Both the position numbers and the translations under genes were made by a program. From Butyrivibrio sp. (GTDB lineage: Bacteria > Bacillota > Clostridia > Lachnospirales > Lachnospiraceae), in the NCBI GenBank assembly GCA_017535785.1, contig JAFXTN010000034.1:1-44169 (forward strand): a stretch of DNA of 44,169 nucleotides. The letters are read 5' to 3'. The notes under the pieces are model-generated. The model had not been told where the DNA came from. It saw only the letters and a program-made list of their open reading frames with translations, and ran no database searches. Below, one piece after another: positions 7,136-15,961 of the stretch. Every line of letters starts with the position of its first letter. Position 1 is the stretch's first letter.

Positions 7136-8341
7136 ATGAGAAAAAGAGGGGTAATCATAGTACAAACTAAAATTAAATATTTTTCTGCTGCGATATTCAG
7201 GGCAATTACGACTGTGCTCATGATCGTTGTATTGGCATGCTCTTTTCCCGTTGATTCTTTTGCGACGGATGCTACCAGGAAAAAATTGGAAGAGGCCAAA
7301 GAGAAAAAGGCACAATCTCAAAATGAGCTTAACAGCACCAAAGACAATATAGCGGAGATGAACGAAGAAAAATCATCTCTGCAGGGACAGCTCAATACGC
7401 TGAACAATCAGCTTACGGAAGTGAGTAACAATCTCGAGGCTATCGAAGAACAGATAGAAGATAAGAAGACGGAGATTGATAATACACTTGCTGAGCTCGA
7501 TGCTGCGCGTGAAACTGAAGAAAATCAGTATGCCTCGATGAAGAAGAGGGTTCAGTTCATTTATGAGAAGCAGAACTTTGTGCTGGTCGACATGCTTCTG
7601 GGGGCAACCGACTTTGCTGCTTTTTTGAATCAGAATCATTACATAGAAGAGCTTTCCGCATATGACAGGAAGATGTTTCTTCAGTATATAGATACCAGAG
7701 AGCTTATCGAGGAAAAAGAGGCTGCGTTGGAAGCTGAGCATCAGCAGCTCGAGGAATATCAGACTCAGCAGAAGGCTGAACAGAGTAGAGTATCAGGACT
7801 TGTAAGTCAGACTTCCGGTTCCATCAAGCAATATGCCAATGATATATCGGATGCAGAATCCAAGGCTCAGGCACTTGAGGACCAGATAAAAGCGCAGGAG
7901 CAGGACATCAAGAATCTAGAGGCTAAGCTTGCCGAAGAGATGAGGTTGTCCAAGCTGGCAGCAGCTTCTACTTGGAGAGATATTTCTGAGGTTACATTTG
8001 CTGAAGGTGACAGATATCTTTTGGCTAATCTTATATATTGTGAGGCGGGATCTGAACCTTACGAAGGGAAGGTGGCTGTTGGAGCAGTCGTTATCAACAG
8101 AGTCTTGAGTTCCGTATATCCGGATACTGTTGTCGGTGTGATATATCAGAATAAGCAGTTTTCTCCTGCGGCGAGCGGAAGACTTGCGCTTGCACTTGCC
8201 AACGGCAAGGCGACAGCTGCTTGTTATCAGGCAGCGGATGAAGCCATGAAAGGTTATTCCAATGTCGGGAATTGCGTATATTTCAGAACTCCGATACCGG
8301 GCCTTTCGGGAACCAATATCGGAGGACATGTTTTTTACTGA
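7136..8341 (+). CDS. Secreted coiled-coil cell wall hydrolase (PcsB-like N-terminus, SleB/Hydrolase_2 C-terminus)
   Basis: A signal peptide (hydrophobic stretch around residues 22-38, ending FPVDSFATD) is followed by a long coiled coil (about residues 45-275, rich in K, E, Q, with LNTLNNQLTEVSNNLEAIEEQIEDKK). Coiled coils of this kind occur in PcsB/CwlO-type hydrolases. The last 110 residues (LLANLIYCEAGSEPYEGKVAVGAVVINRVLSS... to YFRTPIPG) match the SleB/CwlJ Hydrolase_2 family of muramidase-like enzymes, with the expected Glu in CEAGSE. The inferred role is peptidoglycan remodelling outside the membrane, perhaps gated by FtsEX-like contacts. The start is uncertain: the ATG at 7136 has only GGGG two bases ahead, while AGAGGGG lies at 7145-7151, ahead of non-standard codons. 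Confidence 0.85.
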   Translation: MRKRGVIIVQTKIKYFSAAIFRAITTVLMIVVLACSFPVDSFATDATRKKLEEAKEKKAQSQNELNSTKDNIAEMNEEKSSLQGQLNTLNNQLTEVSNNLEAIEEQIEDKKTEIDNTLAELDAARETEENQYASMKKRVQFIYEKQNFVLVDMLLGATDFAAFLNQNHYIEELSAYDRKMFLQYIDTRELIEEKEAALEAEHQQLEEYQTQQKAEQSRVSGLVSQTSGSIKQYANDISDAESKAQALEDQIKAQEQDIKNLEAKLAEEMRLSKLAAASTWRDISEVTFAEGDRYLLANLIYCEAGSEPYEGKVAVGAVVINRVLSSVYPDTVVGVIYQNKQFSPAASGRLALALANGKATAACYQAADEAMKGYSNVGNCVYFRTPIPGLSGTNIGGHVFY

Positions 8342-8344
8342 TAT

Positions 8345-8827
8345 TTAGTTTTGAATATGGTCTTCAATCGGTTTAATAAGATTATCCATACCGTTTTTGT
8401 AGATTTCATCAAGGAGTCTGTTCAATGAGAGCAGACTCTTTTTAAGAAGAGACTCATCGATGAGCTTTTTTTCAAAAGCTTCGGAGAGCTCATCCAGATC
8501 GGCAACCTTCATCTTGCCATCGGGATATATGATCACATCAGCCAAAAGATCGATAGTGGTAAGAATGTTGTCTGATTTGTTATAATCATATGTGACTATG
8601 TCACAATACCAACAGCATAGAGAGCCATCAGGCTTTAGAAACTTACTAACTTTATAGCCTTCTTTCAGATACAGACATGAATAGCCGTGAGAAAAGTCAT
8701 GTGCCTTTCCCAAGGCTTTCCATTTGGTGACCAATATAGAATCGCTGCATTCGAGAATAACGTCATCTTTTAATTTGATAGTTTCAGCCGGAATGAAGCG
8801 CTTACGATAAAGAATAGGATTTTCCAT
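8345..8827 (-). CDS. DUF402-family protein
   Basis: A 160-residue cytoplasmic protein convergent with the wall hydrolase, with the two stops 3 bases apart. The region CDIVTYDYNKSDNILTTIDLLADVIIYPDGK...VADLDELSEAF carries the acidic pattern of the DUF402 family, which includes nucleoside tri/diphosphatases and FomD-like hydrolases. The cluster of acidic residues probably binds Mg2+ or Mn2+. A ribosome binding site (AAAGGAA) precedes the ATG. The specific substrate cannot be read from sequence. Confidence 0.75.
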   Translation of the reverse strand: MENPILYRKRFIPAETIKLKDDVILECSDSILVTKWKALGKAHDFSHGYSCLYLKEGYKVSKFLKPDGSLCCWYCDIVTYDYNKSDNILTTIDLLADVIIYPDGKMKVADLDELSEAFEKKLIDESLLKKSLLSLNRLLDEIYKNGMDNLIKPIEDHIQN

Positions 8828-8888
8828 AGTATTCCTTTCCGAATCTATATTATGAAAATCTTACTATTAAAGAAAATGAAAGTCAATT

Positions 8889-11456
8889 ATGCGAGATAAT
8901 TCAATCAAAAAAACGATAATCAAAATTGCATACTTTATAGTCATTTTTATTTTGACGATCATAGTATTTGGACATTTATCCAAAGGTGATCATGCAGATA
9001 TGACAGCCAAGATGTCGAAAGCCACACTCCCTGTAGTTACAGTGGTTGAGGGTGGAAAAGATATCAATGCAATGCATGGTTATATTTCTGATGTTGATGT
9101 TGCTAATATCAGGGGAACGGTTGTGCCGCTTGGAGAGGACAGATCGTTATCATTTAACATCAACACATTCGGAGAAAAGGTGACCGACATCGGATATGAG
9201 GTCAGAAGTGTCGACGGAAAGGGCCTCGTTGAGAGCGTAATGCTTACCGATTATAAAGAGGATAAAGACACTGTCTATGCAGATATTCATCTAAAGGATC
9301 TGATCGATCCGAAGAAAGAATATATGCTTGTTGTGTTTATGAATACCGATCTCGGTAAAGCTAAGTATTACACAAGATTTGTGTGGACGAACGAAGAATC
9401 CAGATACTATGTAAAAGATGAGCTTGATTTTGTTCTTGGTTTTTCTGACGCTACCTTTGATGTGACTAAGGCAAAAGAGTATTCCAAATATCTTGAAACA
9501 AGTACAGAGACCGATCACGCTACGTTAAGTAAGATAAACATTCACAGTACATTTGATCAGATCACATGGGGCAAGATCAAAGAGATGATCGTTGACCACA
9601 CTAAGCCGGATGTCTATATCACAGACATTCATGAGCAGACCGGCTGTTATGAACTGCAGTACAGGGTGAGGATCAAGGACGGTACTACAGTAAGTGATTA
9701 TGATGTTGTTGAAGATTTCAGAGTCAGATACACATCAGACAGAATGTATCTTCTTGATTACGAGAGAAGAATGGATTATGTATTTGATTCAGATTCCTAT
9801 TCAATAAGCCCTAACTCGATATATCTTGGCATTTCCGACCCAAATATAGAGTTTAAAGAGAGTAGCAGCGGAAGTGCGTTTGCATTTGTGAGCGGAAACA
9901 GGTTGTATGCCTTTAACAATACCGAGAATAAGCTTGCATACCTGTATGGTTTTTATGATAAAGACAATGACGACATCAGAACAAGATGGAACAAAAACGG
10001 CATCAAAGTTCTCAATGTCGATGAAGCGGGTAATGTAAAATTCGTGGTTTGCGGTTATATGAACAGGGGACTTCACGAAGGATGCACCGGTATTGCCGTA
10101 TATGATTACAACGCGTCAATAAATGCCGTTGAAGAGTTGGTATTTATAGAGAGTAATAAGTCTGCAGAGGTTATCGTAAGCGATGTAAATAAGCTTGCTT
10201 ATGTCAGCAGCAATGATATTTTCTATGTGATGCTTGATCAGAACATTTACGAAGTGGATCTTTTGGACAGAACAGCGAAAGCTGTCGTGGAAGATATCGG
10301 ATCCGGAACATATAAGATATCCAAGTCAAACAATGTTATTGCTTGGCAGGGAGATGATCTTACTTCTCTTAATATCATGAATCTAAATACAAGGGCAATA
10401 TCTCCGGTTGAAGCAAAGCCCGGAGAAAATATCATTGTTCTCGGATTTAGAGGCGAGGATCTTGTATACGGAACGGTTAATCCCGCAGATATTCAAAACG
10501 ATCAGATGGGTAATCCTATCTATGCGATGTATAGCGTAAAGATTCAGGACAGTGAGGGAAATATCCTGCTTGATTATCATCCGGACGGTATATATATAAC
10601 TGATGTGGATATACGTGGTGATATGATCAATACGACCAGAGTCGTCAAGGACCCCGAGAGTGGTTCCTATTCACCTACATATGACGATCCTCTGACTTAT
10701 ACTCTTCAGGCTGAAAAGGGAAGTAATGTTGTCACAACAGTGGCGGATGAAGTATATGATAAGATTTCATGCATTACGACCAAGAGTGAGGTCAAGGTTA
10801 AAGAGCTGAGAGTGCTCACACCAAACCTGACGCTTTATGAAGGCGACAGGAATGTAGTAGTTTCTTTTGACAGAGATATAGAAAAGAATCCTGTATATTA
10901 CGTATATGATATTTCAGGAAGAGCAAATACTTATCCCGATGCCGCATCTGCTGTTATTGCTGCAGAGAAAATAACCGGAGTTGTTGTTAATGATAAGAAC
11001 AACTACGTATGGTATAAGGGGAACAGGCTTAAGTCCAATCAGATCATGGATATAACCAGACGTGCTGAGACCTATGAAGACATGACGTCAAAAGATTCCA
11101 CGGCGGTCTGCATAGATCTTATGTTGCAGTTCCAAGGTGTAAACCGAAATGTCGAAGCACTTCTTGCAAGTGGTGAAAGCGTGGGTCAGATCCTCAGCGA
11201 ATCACTTTCCGATGTGAGCGTGGTCGAGCTGGATGGCTGTTCACTTGATTCGGTGCTGTATTATGTGAATAAAGAGGCGCCCGTTATGGCTATGCTAAGT
11301 AATGGGGAATCCATGCTCATAATAGGATTTAACGATCAGAATACTGTTCTGGTAAATCCCAAGACGGGCAACTGGTATAAATACGGAATGAACGATTCCA
11401 AGAAGCTGTTTGAAGAGAACGGAAATCATTTTATAACCTATTTTAGGGAGGAATGA
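8889..11456 (+). CDS. Large membrane-anchored extracellular protein of unknown function with degenerate C39-like C-terminus
   Basis: This 855-residue protein has an N-terminal signal anchor (residues 8-28, IIKIAYFIVIFILTIIVFGHL) and then an all-beta extracellular part. Residues about 60-200 look like Ig-like strands. Residues about 290-620 contain repeated short blades such as SGSAFAFVSGNRLYAFN, VNKLAYVSSNDIFYVML and SNNVIAWQGDDLTSLNIMN, suggesting a beta-propeller. The last 115 residues resemble the C39/papain-like fold: a Cys at 741 in AVCIDLMLQFQGVN and the core VMAMLSNGESMLIIGFNDQNTVLVNPKTG. The usual His is replaced by Ser808-Met809, so peptidase activity is doubtful. The gene lies 4 bases ahead of the GH2 beta-galactosidase and is surely co-transcribed with it. 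No clear ribosome binding site precedes the ATG. I do not know its role; a sensor or scaffold at the surface is a guess. Confidence 0.7.
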   Translation: MRDNSIKKTIIKIAYFIVIFILTIIVFGHLSKGDHADMTAKMSKATLPVVTVVEGGKDINAMHGYISDVDVANIRGTVVPLGEDRSLSFNINTFGEKVTDIGYEVRSVDGKGLVESVMLTDYKEDKDTVYADIHLKDLIDPKKEYMLVVFMNTDLGKAKYYTRFVWTNEESRYYVKDELDFVLGFSDATFDVTKAKEYSKYLETSTETDHATLSKINIHSTFDQITWGKIKEMIVDHTKPDVYITDIHEQTGCYELQYRVRIKDGTTVSDYDVVEDFRVRYTSDRMYLLDYERRMDYVFDSDSYSISPNSIYLGISDPNIEFKESSSGSAFAFVSGNRLYAFNNTENKLAYLYGFYDKDNDDIRTRWNKNGIKVLNVDEAGNVKFVVCGYMNRGLHEGCTGIAVYDYNASINAVEELVFIESNKSAEVIVSDVNKLAYVSSNDIFYVMLDQNIYEVDLLDRTAKAVVEDIGSGTYKISKSNNVIAWQGDDLTSLNIMNLNTRAISPVEAKPGENIIVLGFRGEDLVYGTVNPADIQNDQMGNPIYAMYSVKIQDSEGNILLDYHPDGIYITDVDIRGDMINTTRVVKDPESGSYSPTYDDPLTYTLQAEKGSNVVTTVADEVYDKISCITTKSEVKVKELRVLTPNLTLYEGDRNVVVSFDRDIEKNPVYYVYDISGRANTYPDAASAVIAAEKITGVVVNDKNNYVWYKGNRLKSNQIMDITRRAETYEDMTSKDSTAVCIDLMLQFQGVNRNVEALLASGESVGQILSESLSDVSVVELDGCSLDSVLYYVNKEAPVMAMLSNGESMLIIGFNDQNTVLVNPKTGNWYKYGMNDSKKLFEENGNHFITYFREE

Positions 11457-11460
11457 TAAA

Positions 11461-14400
11461 ATGAAGGATTTCGACTTTGGTATGGTAAAAGACCCGAAGA
11501 TGTTTAAGGAAGGAGTTTTGCCGGCTCATTCAGATCACAGAGCCTATGCTTCTTTGGATGAGCTTGAAGAGGAGATAAGCTCACTCATCGTGTCATTAAA
11601 CGGGTTGTGGAAATTCCACTATGCTAAGGAGTATAGTGCGGCTATACCCGGGTTTGAAAAAGACGGTTTTGACTGTAACGGATGGAACGATATCAAAGTT
11701 CCTTCACACATACAGCTTGAGGGATATGATATTCCCGCTTATATCAATTATCAATATCCATGGGATGGACGAGAGGAATTAGAATTGGGTGAGATTCCGA
11801 CAAAGTTCAATCCCGTGGGAAGTTATGTGAAGTATTTTGCGCTTCCGCTTCTTTGGAAGGACAAGGAAGTGCATGTCGTATTTGACGGAGTAGAGAGCGG
11901 ATTTGCGCTGTGGCTTAACGGAAGCTTTGTGGGCTACAGCGAAGACTCTTTTACCCCATCTGAATTTGATCTTACGCCTTATCTTAGAGATGGTGAGAAC
12001 AAGCTTGCTGTACAGGTGTTCAAATACACGAGCGGAAGCTGGTTCGAAGACCAGGATTTCTTCAGATTTTCAGGCATCTACAGAAATGTTTTCCTAAAAC
12101 TTATTCCGGGTGCACATCTTGAGGATGTTAAGGTTAGGACTCTTTTGAATGATGATCTTTCAGAGGCTGAGCTCGAGGTCACATTAAAATTCCCTGCAAA
12201 AGTCGGAACAACGGATTACGAGCTTTTAAAAGACGGTCATAAGGTCTTAAGCGGAACGATCGATAACGATAAGGAAGTCGTTTTCAAAGAGAACGTTCAG
12301 AGTCCTTTGCTATGGAGCGCAGAGGATCCGCAGCTTTATCAGCTTGTTTTATATGTAAATGATGATGAAAAAGAAATCTGTGAAGTGGTAAGGCAGAACG
12401 TCGGATTTAGGAAGTTCGGATTGAAAGACGGGCTGATGCTCATAAACGGGAAAAGAATCGTCTTTAAGGGCGTAAACAGACATGAATTTTCATGTGATAA
12501 GGGAAGAGTAGTATCTGATGAGGATACACTTCGCGATATCATCACTATGAAAAGAAACAACATCAATGCCATAAGAACTAGCCACTATCAGAATTCTGCA
12601 AAGATCTATGAGCTCTGCGACATCTATGGTTTATACATGATCGCGGAGAATAATATGGAGACGCACGGAACGTGGACGTATACCGGCGATGAGGAGGAGC
12701 GCAAGAAGAATGCGCTTCCGGGTGACAGAGAAGAATGCCTGCCTATGATGCTTGATAGGGTTAATTCGACGTATCAGCTCGATAAGAATCATCCGAGTGT
12801 TCTCATATGGTCAATTGGAAACGAATCTTTCGGAGGAAAAGTTCCGCATGAGATGAGCAGGCTATTTAAGGAGCTTGATCCGGACAGGCTTGTTCATTAT
12901 GAGGGAATATTTAATGACAGAAGATACAATGACACCAGCGACATGGAGAGTCAGATGTATGCGACTGTAAAGAATATTGAGAAATTCCTTTCGGAGCACG
13001 ATGACAAACCTTTTATCTGCTGCGAATACACGCATGCGATGGGAAACTCCTGTGGAGCTATGTTTAAGTACACCGATCTTGCAGACAGAGAACCTAGGTA
13101 TCAGGGCGGTTTTATCTGGGATTATGTGGATCAGGCCATCAGGAAAAAGAACAGATTCGGCGAATATTATATGGCATATGGCGGTGACCATGGCGAGAGA
13201 CCGACTGATTATAACTTTAGCGGAAACGGTATAGTGGATGCTGACAGAGAGCCTTATGCCAAGATGCAAGAGGTGAAGTTCAACTACAGTAATATCAAAG
13301 TCTTCATCGAGGAATATAAGGTAAGGATCGTTAATAACAACCTGTTTACGGGAACGTGGGCCTACGATTGCATAGTTACTCTTGAAAGAGACGGAAAAGA
13401 AGTCATGAATAAGCGCATGGCGACTGATGTAGAACCTCTTTCGGAAAAAGAGTACAATCTTCCGAAGGCGATAATAAATAAGCTGATGGTTACAGGCACG
13501 GGAGTATTTGATGAAAACGGTCCGTTCCCGCTGGATGAATATGTTGTGACCGTATCCTTTAGGCTTCGCGATGATACACTGTGGGCTGAGAGAGGACATG
13601 AGGTGGCTTTCGGGCAGGGAGTGTTCAGAAATGCAGCTGCGACATATATAACCTGTAGTCCGATAGAGGTAACAGACGGAAAGTTCAATATAGGCGTAAA
13701 GGGTAAGAATTTCTCGGTGCTTTTTTCTAAGGATAAGGGAAATATTGTCTCTTATAACTTTGCGGGAAAAGAGCTGATAGAGGGGCTGCCCAGACCGAAC
13801 TTTTGGAGAGCTCCCGTAGATAACGACCGTGGAAACAGGCAGCCTCAGCGTTATGCTCAGTGGAAGATAGCAAGTTCCTATTCGACATCTCAGCTTGAAG
13901 GAATTGAAAGGGATGATAACGCTCTCACAGTGAGTTATAGATTTACTCTTCCAACATCGCCGGAAGCATCGGTACTTGTGACGTATACGGTCACGGGAGA
14001 CGGAAGAGTGTGGATTAAAGAGGATTATGAGCCCGTGGAAGGCCTTTCCGAAATGCCTGAGTTTGGCATGATGTTCAGACTGAGTGCGGACTATGATAAT
14101 GTTGAGTATTACGGAAAAGGCCCGAAAGAGAATTATACGGATAGATGCAGAGGAGCAAGACTTGGCTTGTTTAAGACTACAACAGAGGAGTGCGTTGAGA
14201 AATATATTCGACCTCAGGAAACCGGAAACAGGGTTGATGTCAGATGGGCTAAGATAACGGATAAAGACGGAAGAGGAATTCTCATCGAGGCACCCGATAC
14301 CATGAACTTCAGTGCGATTCCGTATACACCGGACGAGCTTGAAGCTGCGGCGCATCCTTTTGAGCTTCCGAGAGTATGTAAGACTATTGTCAGATGCAGC

Positions 14401-14514
14401 TGTATGCAGATGGGAATAGCGGGAGATGACACTTGGGGATCGCGTACTCACGAAGAATTCTTGTTACCAAAAGAAGAGCCGCTTTCATTTATCATGAGTT
14501 TTAAGGGAATATGA
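11461..14514 (+). CDS. Beta-galactosidase, glycoside hydrolase family 2 (LacZ type)
   Basis: Hydrolyses terminal beta-galactosides in the cytoplasm (no signal peptide). At 1017 residues it matches LacZ-size enzymes. The order is: N-terminal jelly-roll sugar-binding domain (VPSHIQLEGYDIPAYINYQYPWDG, FEDQDFFRFSGIYRNV), an Ig-like domain, the catalytic barrel, a second Ig-like domain and the C-terminal Bgal_small_N domain (NFWRAPVDNDRGN). The acid/base Glu455 in WSIGNES and the nucleophile Glu522 in ICCEYTHAMGNS are intact, as is RTSHYQNS. The ribosome binding site AGGGAGG lies within the end of the upstream 855-residue protein gene. Substrate range (lactose versus plant or host beta-galactosides) is not decided by the sequence. 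No lac repressor or permease is in the window. Confidence 0.93.
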   Translation: MKDFDFGMVKDPKMFKEGVLPAHSDHRAYASLDELEEEISSLIVSLNGLWKFHYAKEYSAAIPGFEKDGFDCNGWNDIKVPSHIQLEGYDIPAYINYQYPWDGREELELGEIPTKFNPVGSYVKYFALPLLWKDKEVHVVFDGVESGFALWLNGSFVGYSEDSFTPSEFDLTPYLRDGENKLAVQVFKYTSGSWFEDQDFFRFSGIYRNVFLKLIPGAHLEDVKVRTLLNDDLSEAELEVTLKFPAKVGTTDYELLKDGHKVLSGTIDNDKEVVFKENVQSPLLWSAEDPQLYQLVLYVNDDEKEICEVVRQNVGFRKFGLKDGLMLINGKRIVFKGVNRHEFSCDKGRVVSDEDTLRDIITMKRNNINAIRTSHYQNSAKIYELCDIYGLYMIAENNMETHGTWTYTGDEEERKKNALPGDREECLPMMLDRVNSTYQLDKNHPSVLIWSIGNESFGGKVPHEMSRLFKELDPDRLVHYEGIFNDRRYNDTSDMESQMYATVKNIEKFLSEHDDKPFICCEYTHAMGNSCGAMFKYTDLADREPRYQGGFIWDYVDQAIRKKNRFGEYYMAYGGDHGERPTDYNFSGNGIVDADREPYAKMQEVKFNYSNIKVFIEEYKVRIVNNNLFTGTWAYDCIVTLERDGKEVMNKRMATDVEPLSEKEYNLPKAIINKLMVTGTGVFDENGPFPLDEYVVTVSFRLRDDTLWAERGHEVAFGQGVFRNAAATYITCSPIEVTDGKFNIGVKGKNFSVLFSKDKGNIVSYNFAGKELIEGLPRPNFWRAPVDNDRGNRQPQRYAQWKIASSYSTSQLEGIERDDNALTVSYRFTLPTSPEASVLVTYTVTGDGRVWIKEDYEPVEGLSEMPEFGMMFRLSADYDNVEYYGKGPKENYTDRCRGARLGLFKTTTEECVEKYIRPQETGNRVDVRWAKITDKDGRGILIEAPDTMNFSAIPYTPDELEAAAHPFELPRVCKTIVRCSCMQMGIAGDDTWGSRTHEEFLLPKEEPLSFIMSFKGI

Positions 14515-14520
14515 CACATA

Positions 14521-14556
14521 AAAAGGTATATGCCCGTTATGGGCATATACCTTATA
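14521..14556. terminator. Bidirectional terminator between the beta-galactosidase and LUD genes
   Basis: A perfect 13-bp stem (AAGGTATATGCCC / GGGCATATACCTT) has a 5-nt loop. On the minus strand it is followed by TTTTT, and on the plus strand by an AT-rich tail. It lies between convergent stops. Confidence 0.88.
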
Positions 14557-14575
14557 ATATTCTAGGAATATTGCT

Positions 14576-15211
14576 TTAGAATCCAAGATTATCGTTTACA
14601 AGGATCACATGAATTCTGCCGGGGTGCTTTGAAAAGCGAGTTATAAGGAACTGACAGCAGATGGTGTCAGGAGACTTACAATTCATGCATGATCCTGTTT
14701 TTGAACAGGGAGTTGAAAGACCAAAGCGCTGCGCATTGATAGGCGCTGCGACGTTTCTGGCTCTTTTAAGAGCACCGTCGACATCATCGCATACCTTGTT
14801 CATTCCAACAATAAATACGACCTTCTTGGGCCCCTGAGCGATCGCAGATACACGGTTAGCGTTACCGTCTATGTTAACAAGGATTCCGTCCTCAGTCATA
14901 GCATTTGCGCTTGAGAGAAAGACATCGGCGTCATATGCGGCAAGCATTGCTGCACGTTTGTCCGTCATCTCATTTCTGTCGATAAAATTGTAATTGCCTT
15001 TTTTGAGAGCATCGACAAGACCGATCTCATTGGCGCTCATTGCTCCGCCCATAGTGACGGTGCTGCTCTCGGGGATTATACTTAAAGCGATCTTCAGAGC
15101 TTCTTCTTTATCCTTGGCGTAGTAACCGGTCATGTTTCTTGATTCAAGACCCTTTATTACTGTTTGGGATAAGAGCTCATTTCTCTTGGTTATGTTTTCG
15201 TTCATTGCCAT
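14576..15211 (-). CDS. LUD-domain (lactate utilization, DUF162) protein
   Basis: A 211-residue protein of the LUD/YkgG family. It shows TVTMGGAMSANEIGLVDALKKG, ADVFLSSANAMTEDGILVNIDGNANRVSAIAQGPKKVVFIVGMNKV and a Cys-rich tail (CSKTGSCMNCKSPDTICCQF). Family members such as LutC/LldG work with Fe-S partners in L-lactate oxidation, but stand-alone copies like this one are common in Clostridia and their role is less certain. The conserved cysteines could bind a metal or cluster. I place the start at the ATG ending at 15211, 5 nt behind GGAGG; the longer TTG start at 15223 overlaps that site. No lutA or lutB gene lies next to it. Confidence 0.85.
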   Translation of the reverse strand: MAMNENITKRNELLSQTVIKGLESRNMTGYYAKDKEEALKIALSIIPESSTVTMGGAMSANEIGLVDALKKGNYNFIDRNEMTDKRAAMLAAYDADVFLSSANAMTEDGILVNIDGNANRVSAIAQGPKKVVFIVGMNKVCDDVDGALKRARNVAAPINAQRFGLSTPCSKTGSCMNCKSPDTICCQFLITRFSKHPGRIHVILVNDNLGF

Positions 15212-15283
15212 AAGAACCTCCAAATAAATGAATGTGTTTCATGCCAACTAATATTATACAACTAATCGAATGGGAGTATAGAT

Positions 15284-15961
15284 ATGAAAATAAATAAACC
15301 TGTAGATGCTGTCTTATTTGACCTTGACGGAACACTTACGGACACAGAGAGATTCTATCAGACTGCTTGGCCTAAGGCGCTTGCGCATTTTGGATATGAA
15401 ATGGAAAAGGATATGCCGCTTAAGCTTCGTTCTCTAGGCAGACCTTTTGCAATACAACAGTTTAAAGACTGGTTCGGAGAAGACTTTGATTATCAGAAAG
15501 TCAGGGAATACAGAAAAGAAATAGTGGAAGAGATGATAAAAGAAAATGGTATTCCTCTTAAGCCGGGAGCAAAAGAGATCTTGACGTGGCTAAGAGAAAA
15601 CGGGATACTGACAGCGCTTGTGACCGCTAATGATTATCAGAGAGCGGAGAGATATCTTAAAAAGATCGGGCTGTTTGAGCTTTTTGATAAGATAATCTGT
15701 GCAAACATGGTAGAAAAAGGAAAACCCGCACCTGATATGTACGCTTTTGCAAGTAAAGAACTTGGTCTTCCGCCCGAGAGAACCTTCGCAGTGGAAGATT
15801 CTCCGAACGGCGTGACGAGTGCATATCTGGCCGGGTGTAAAGTCATAATGATTCCGGATCTGACAGAACCGGATGAAGAGCTTAAGTCAAAGCTCTATGC
15901 AAGACTGGATAACCTGCTTATGATCAAGGGATTTTTTTCTCAGCCTCAAGAGAAGCTCTGA
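15284..15961 (+). CDS. HAD-superfamily hydrolase, beta-phosphoglucomutase/phosphatase-like
   Basis: A 225-residue HAD subfamily IA enzyme with a helical cap. Motif I is FDLDGTLTDTE (nucleophile and acid/base Asp), motif II is the Thr in LVTANDY, motif III is the Lys in EKGKPAPDMY and motif IV is AVEDSPNGV. The sequence is typical of sugar-phosphate phosphatases or beta-phosphoglucomutase-like enzymes; the substrate is not evident. Its 3' end overlaps the 3' end of the convergent prs gene by 38 bases, so no terminator fits between them. Confidence 0.88.
   Translation: MKINKPVDAVLFDLDGTLTDTERFYQTAWPKALAHFGYEMEKDMPLKLRSLGRPFAIQQFKDWFGEDFDYQKVREYRKEIVEEMIKENGIPLKPGAKEILTWLRENGILTALVTANDYQRAERYLKKIGLFELFDKIICANMVEKGKPAPDMYAFASKELGLPPERTFAVEDSPNGVTSAYLAGCKVIMIPDLTEPDEELKSKLYARLDNLLMIKGFFSQPQEKL

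Noticed and set aside
12862-14451. 529-codon antisense frame inside the beta-galactosidase gene
   Set aside because: It is a shadow of the strongly biased sense codons. The sense protein has intact catalytic motifs, while the antisense product has none.
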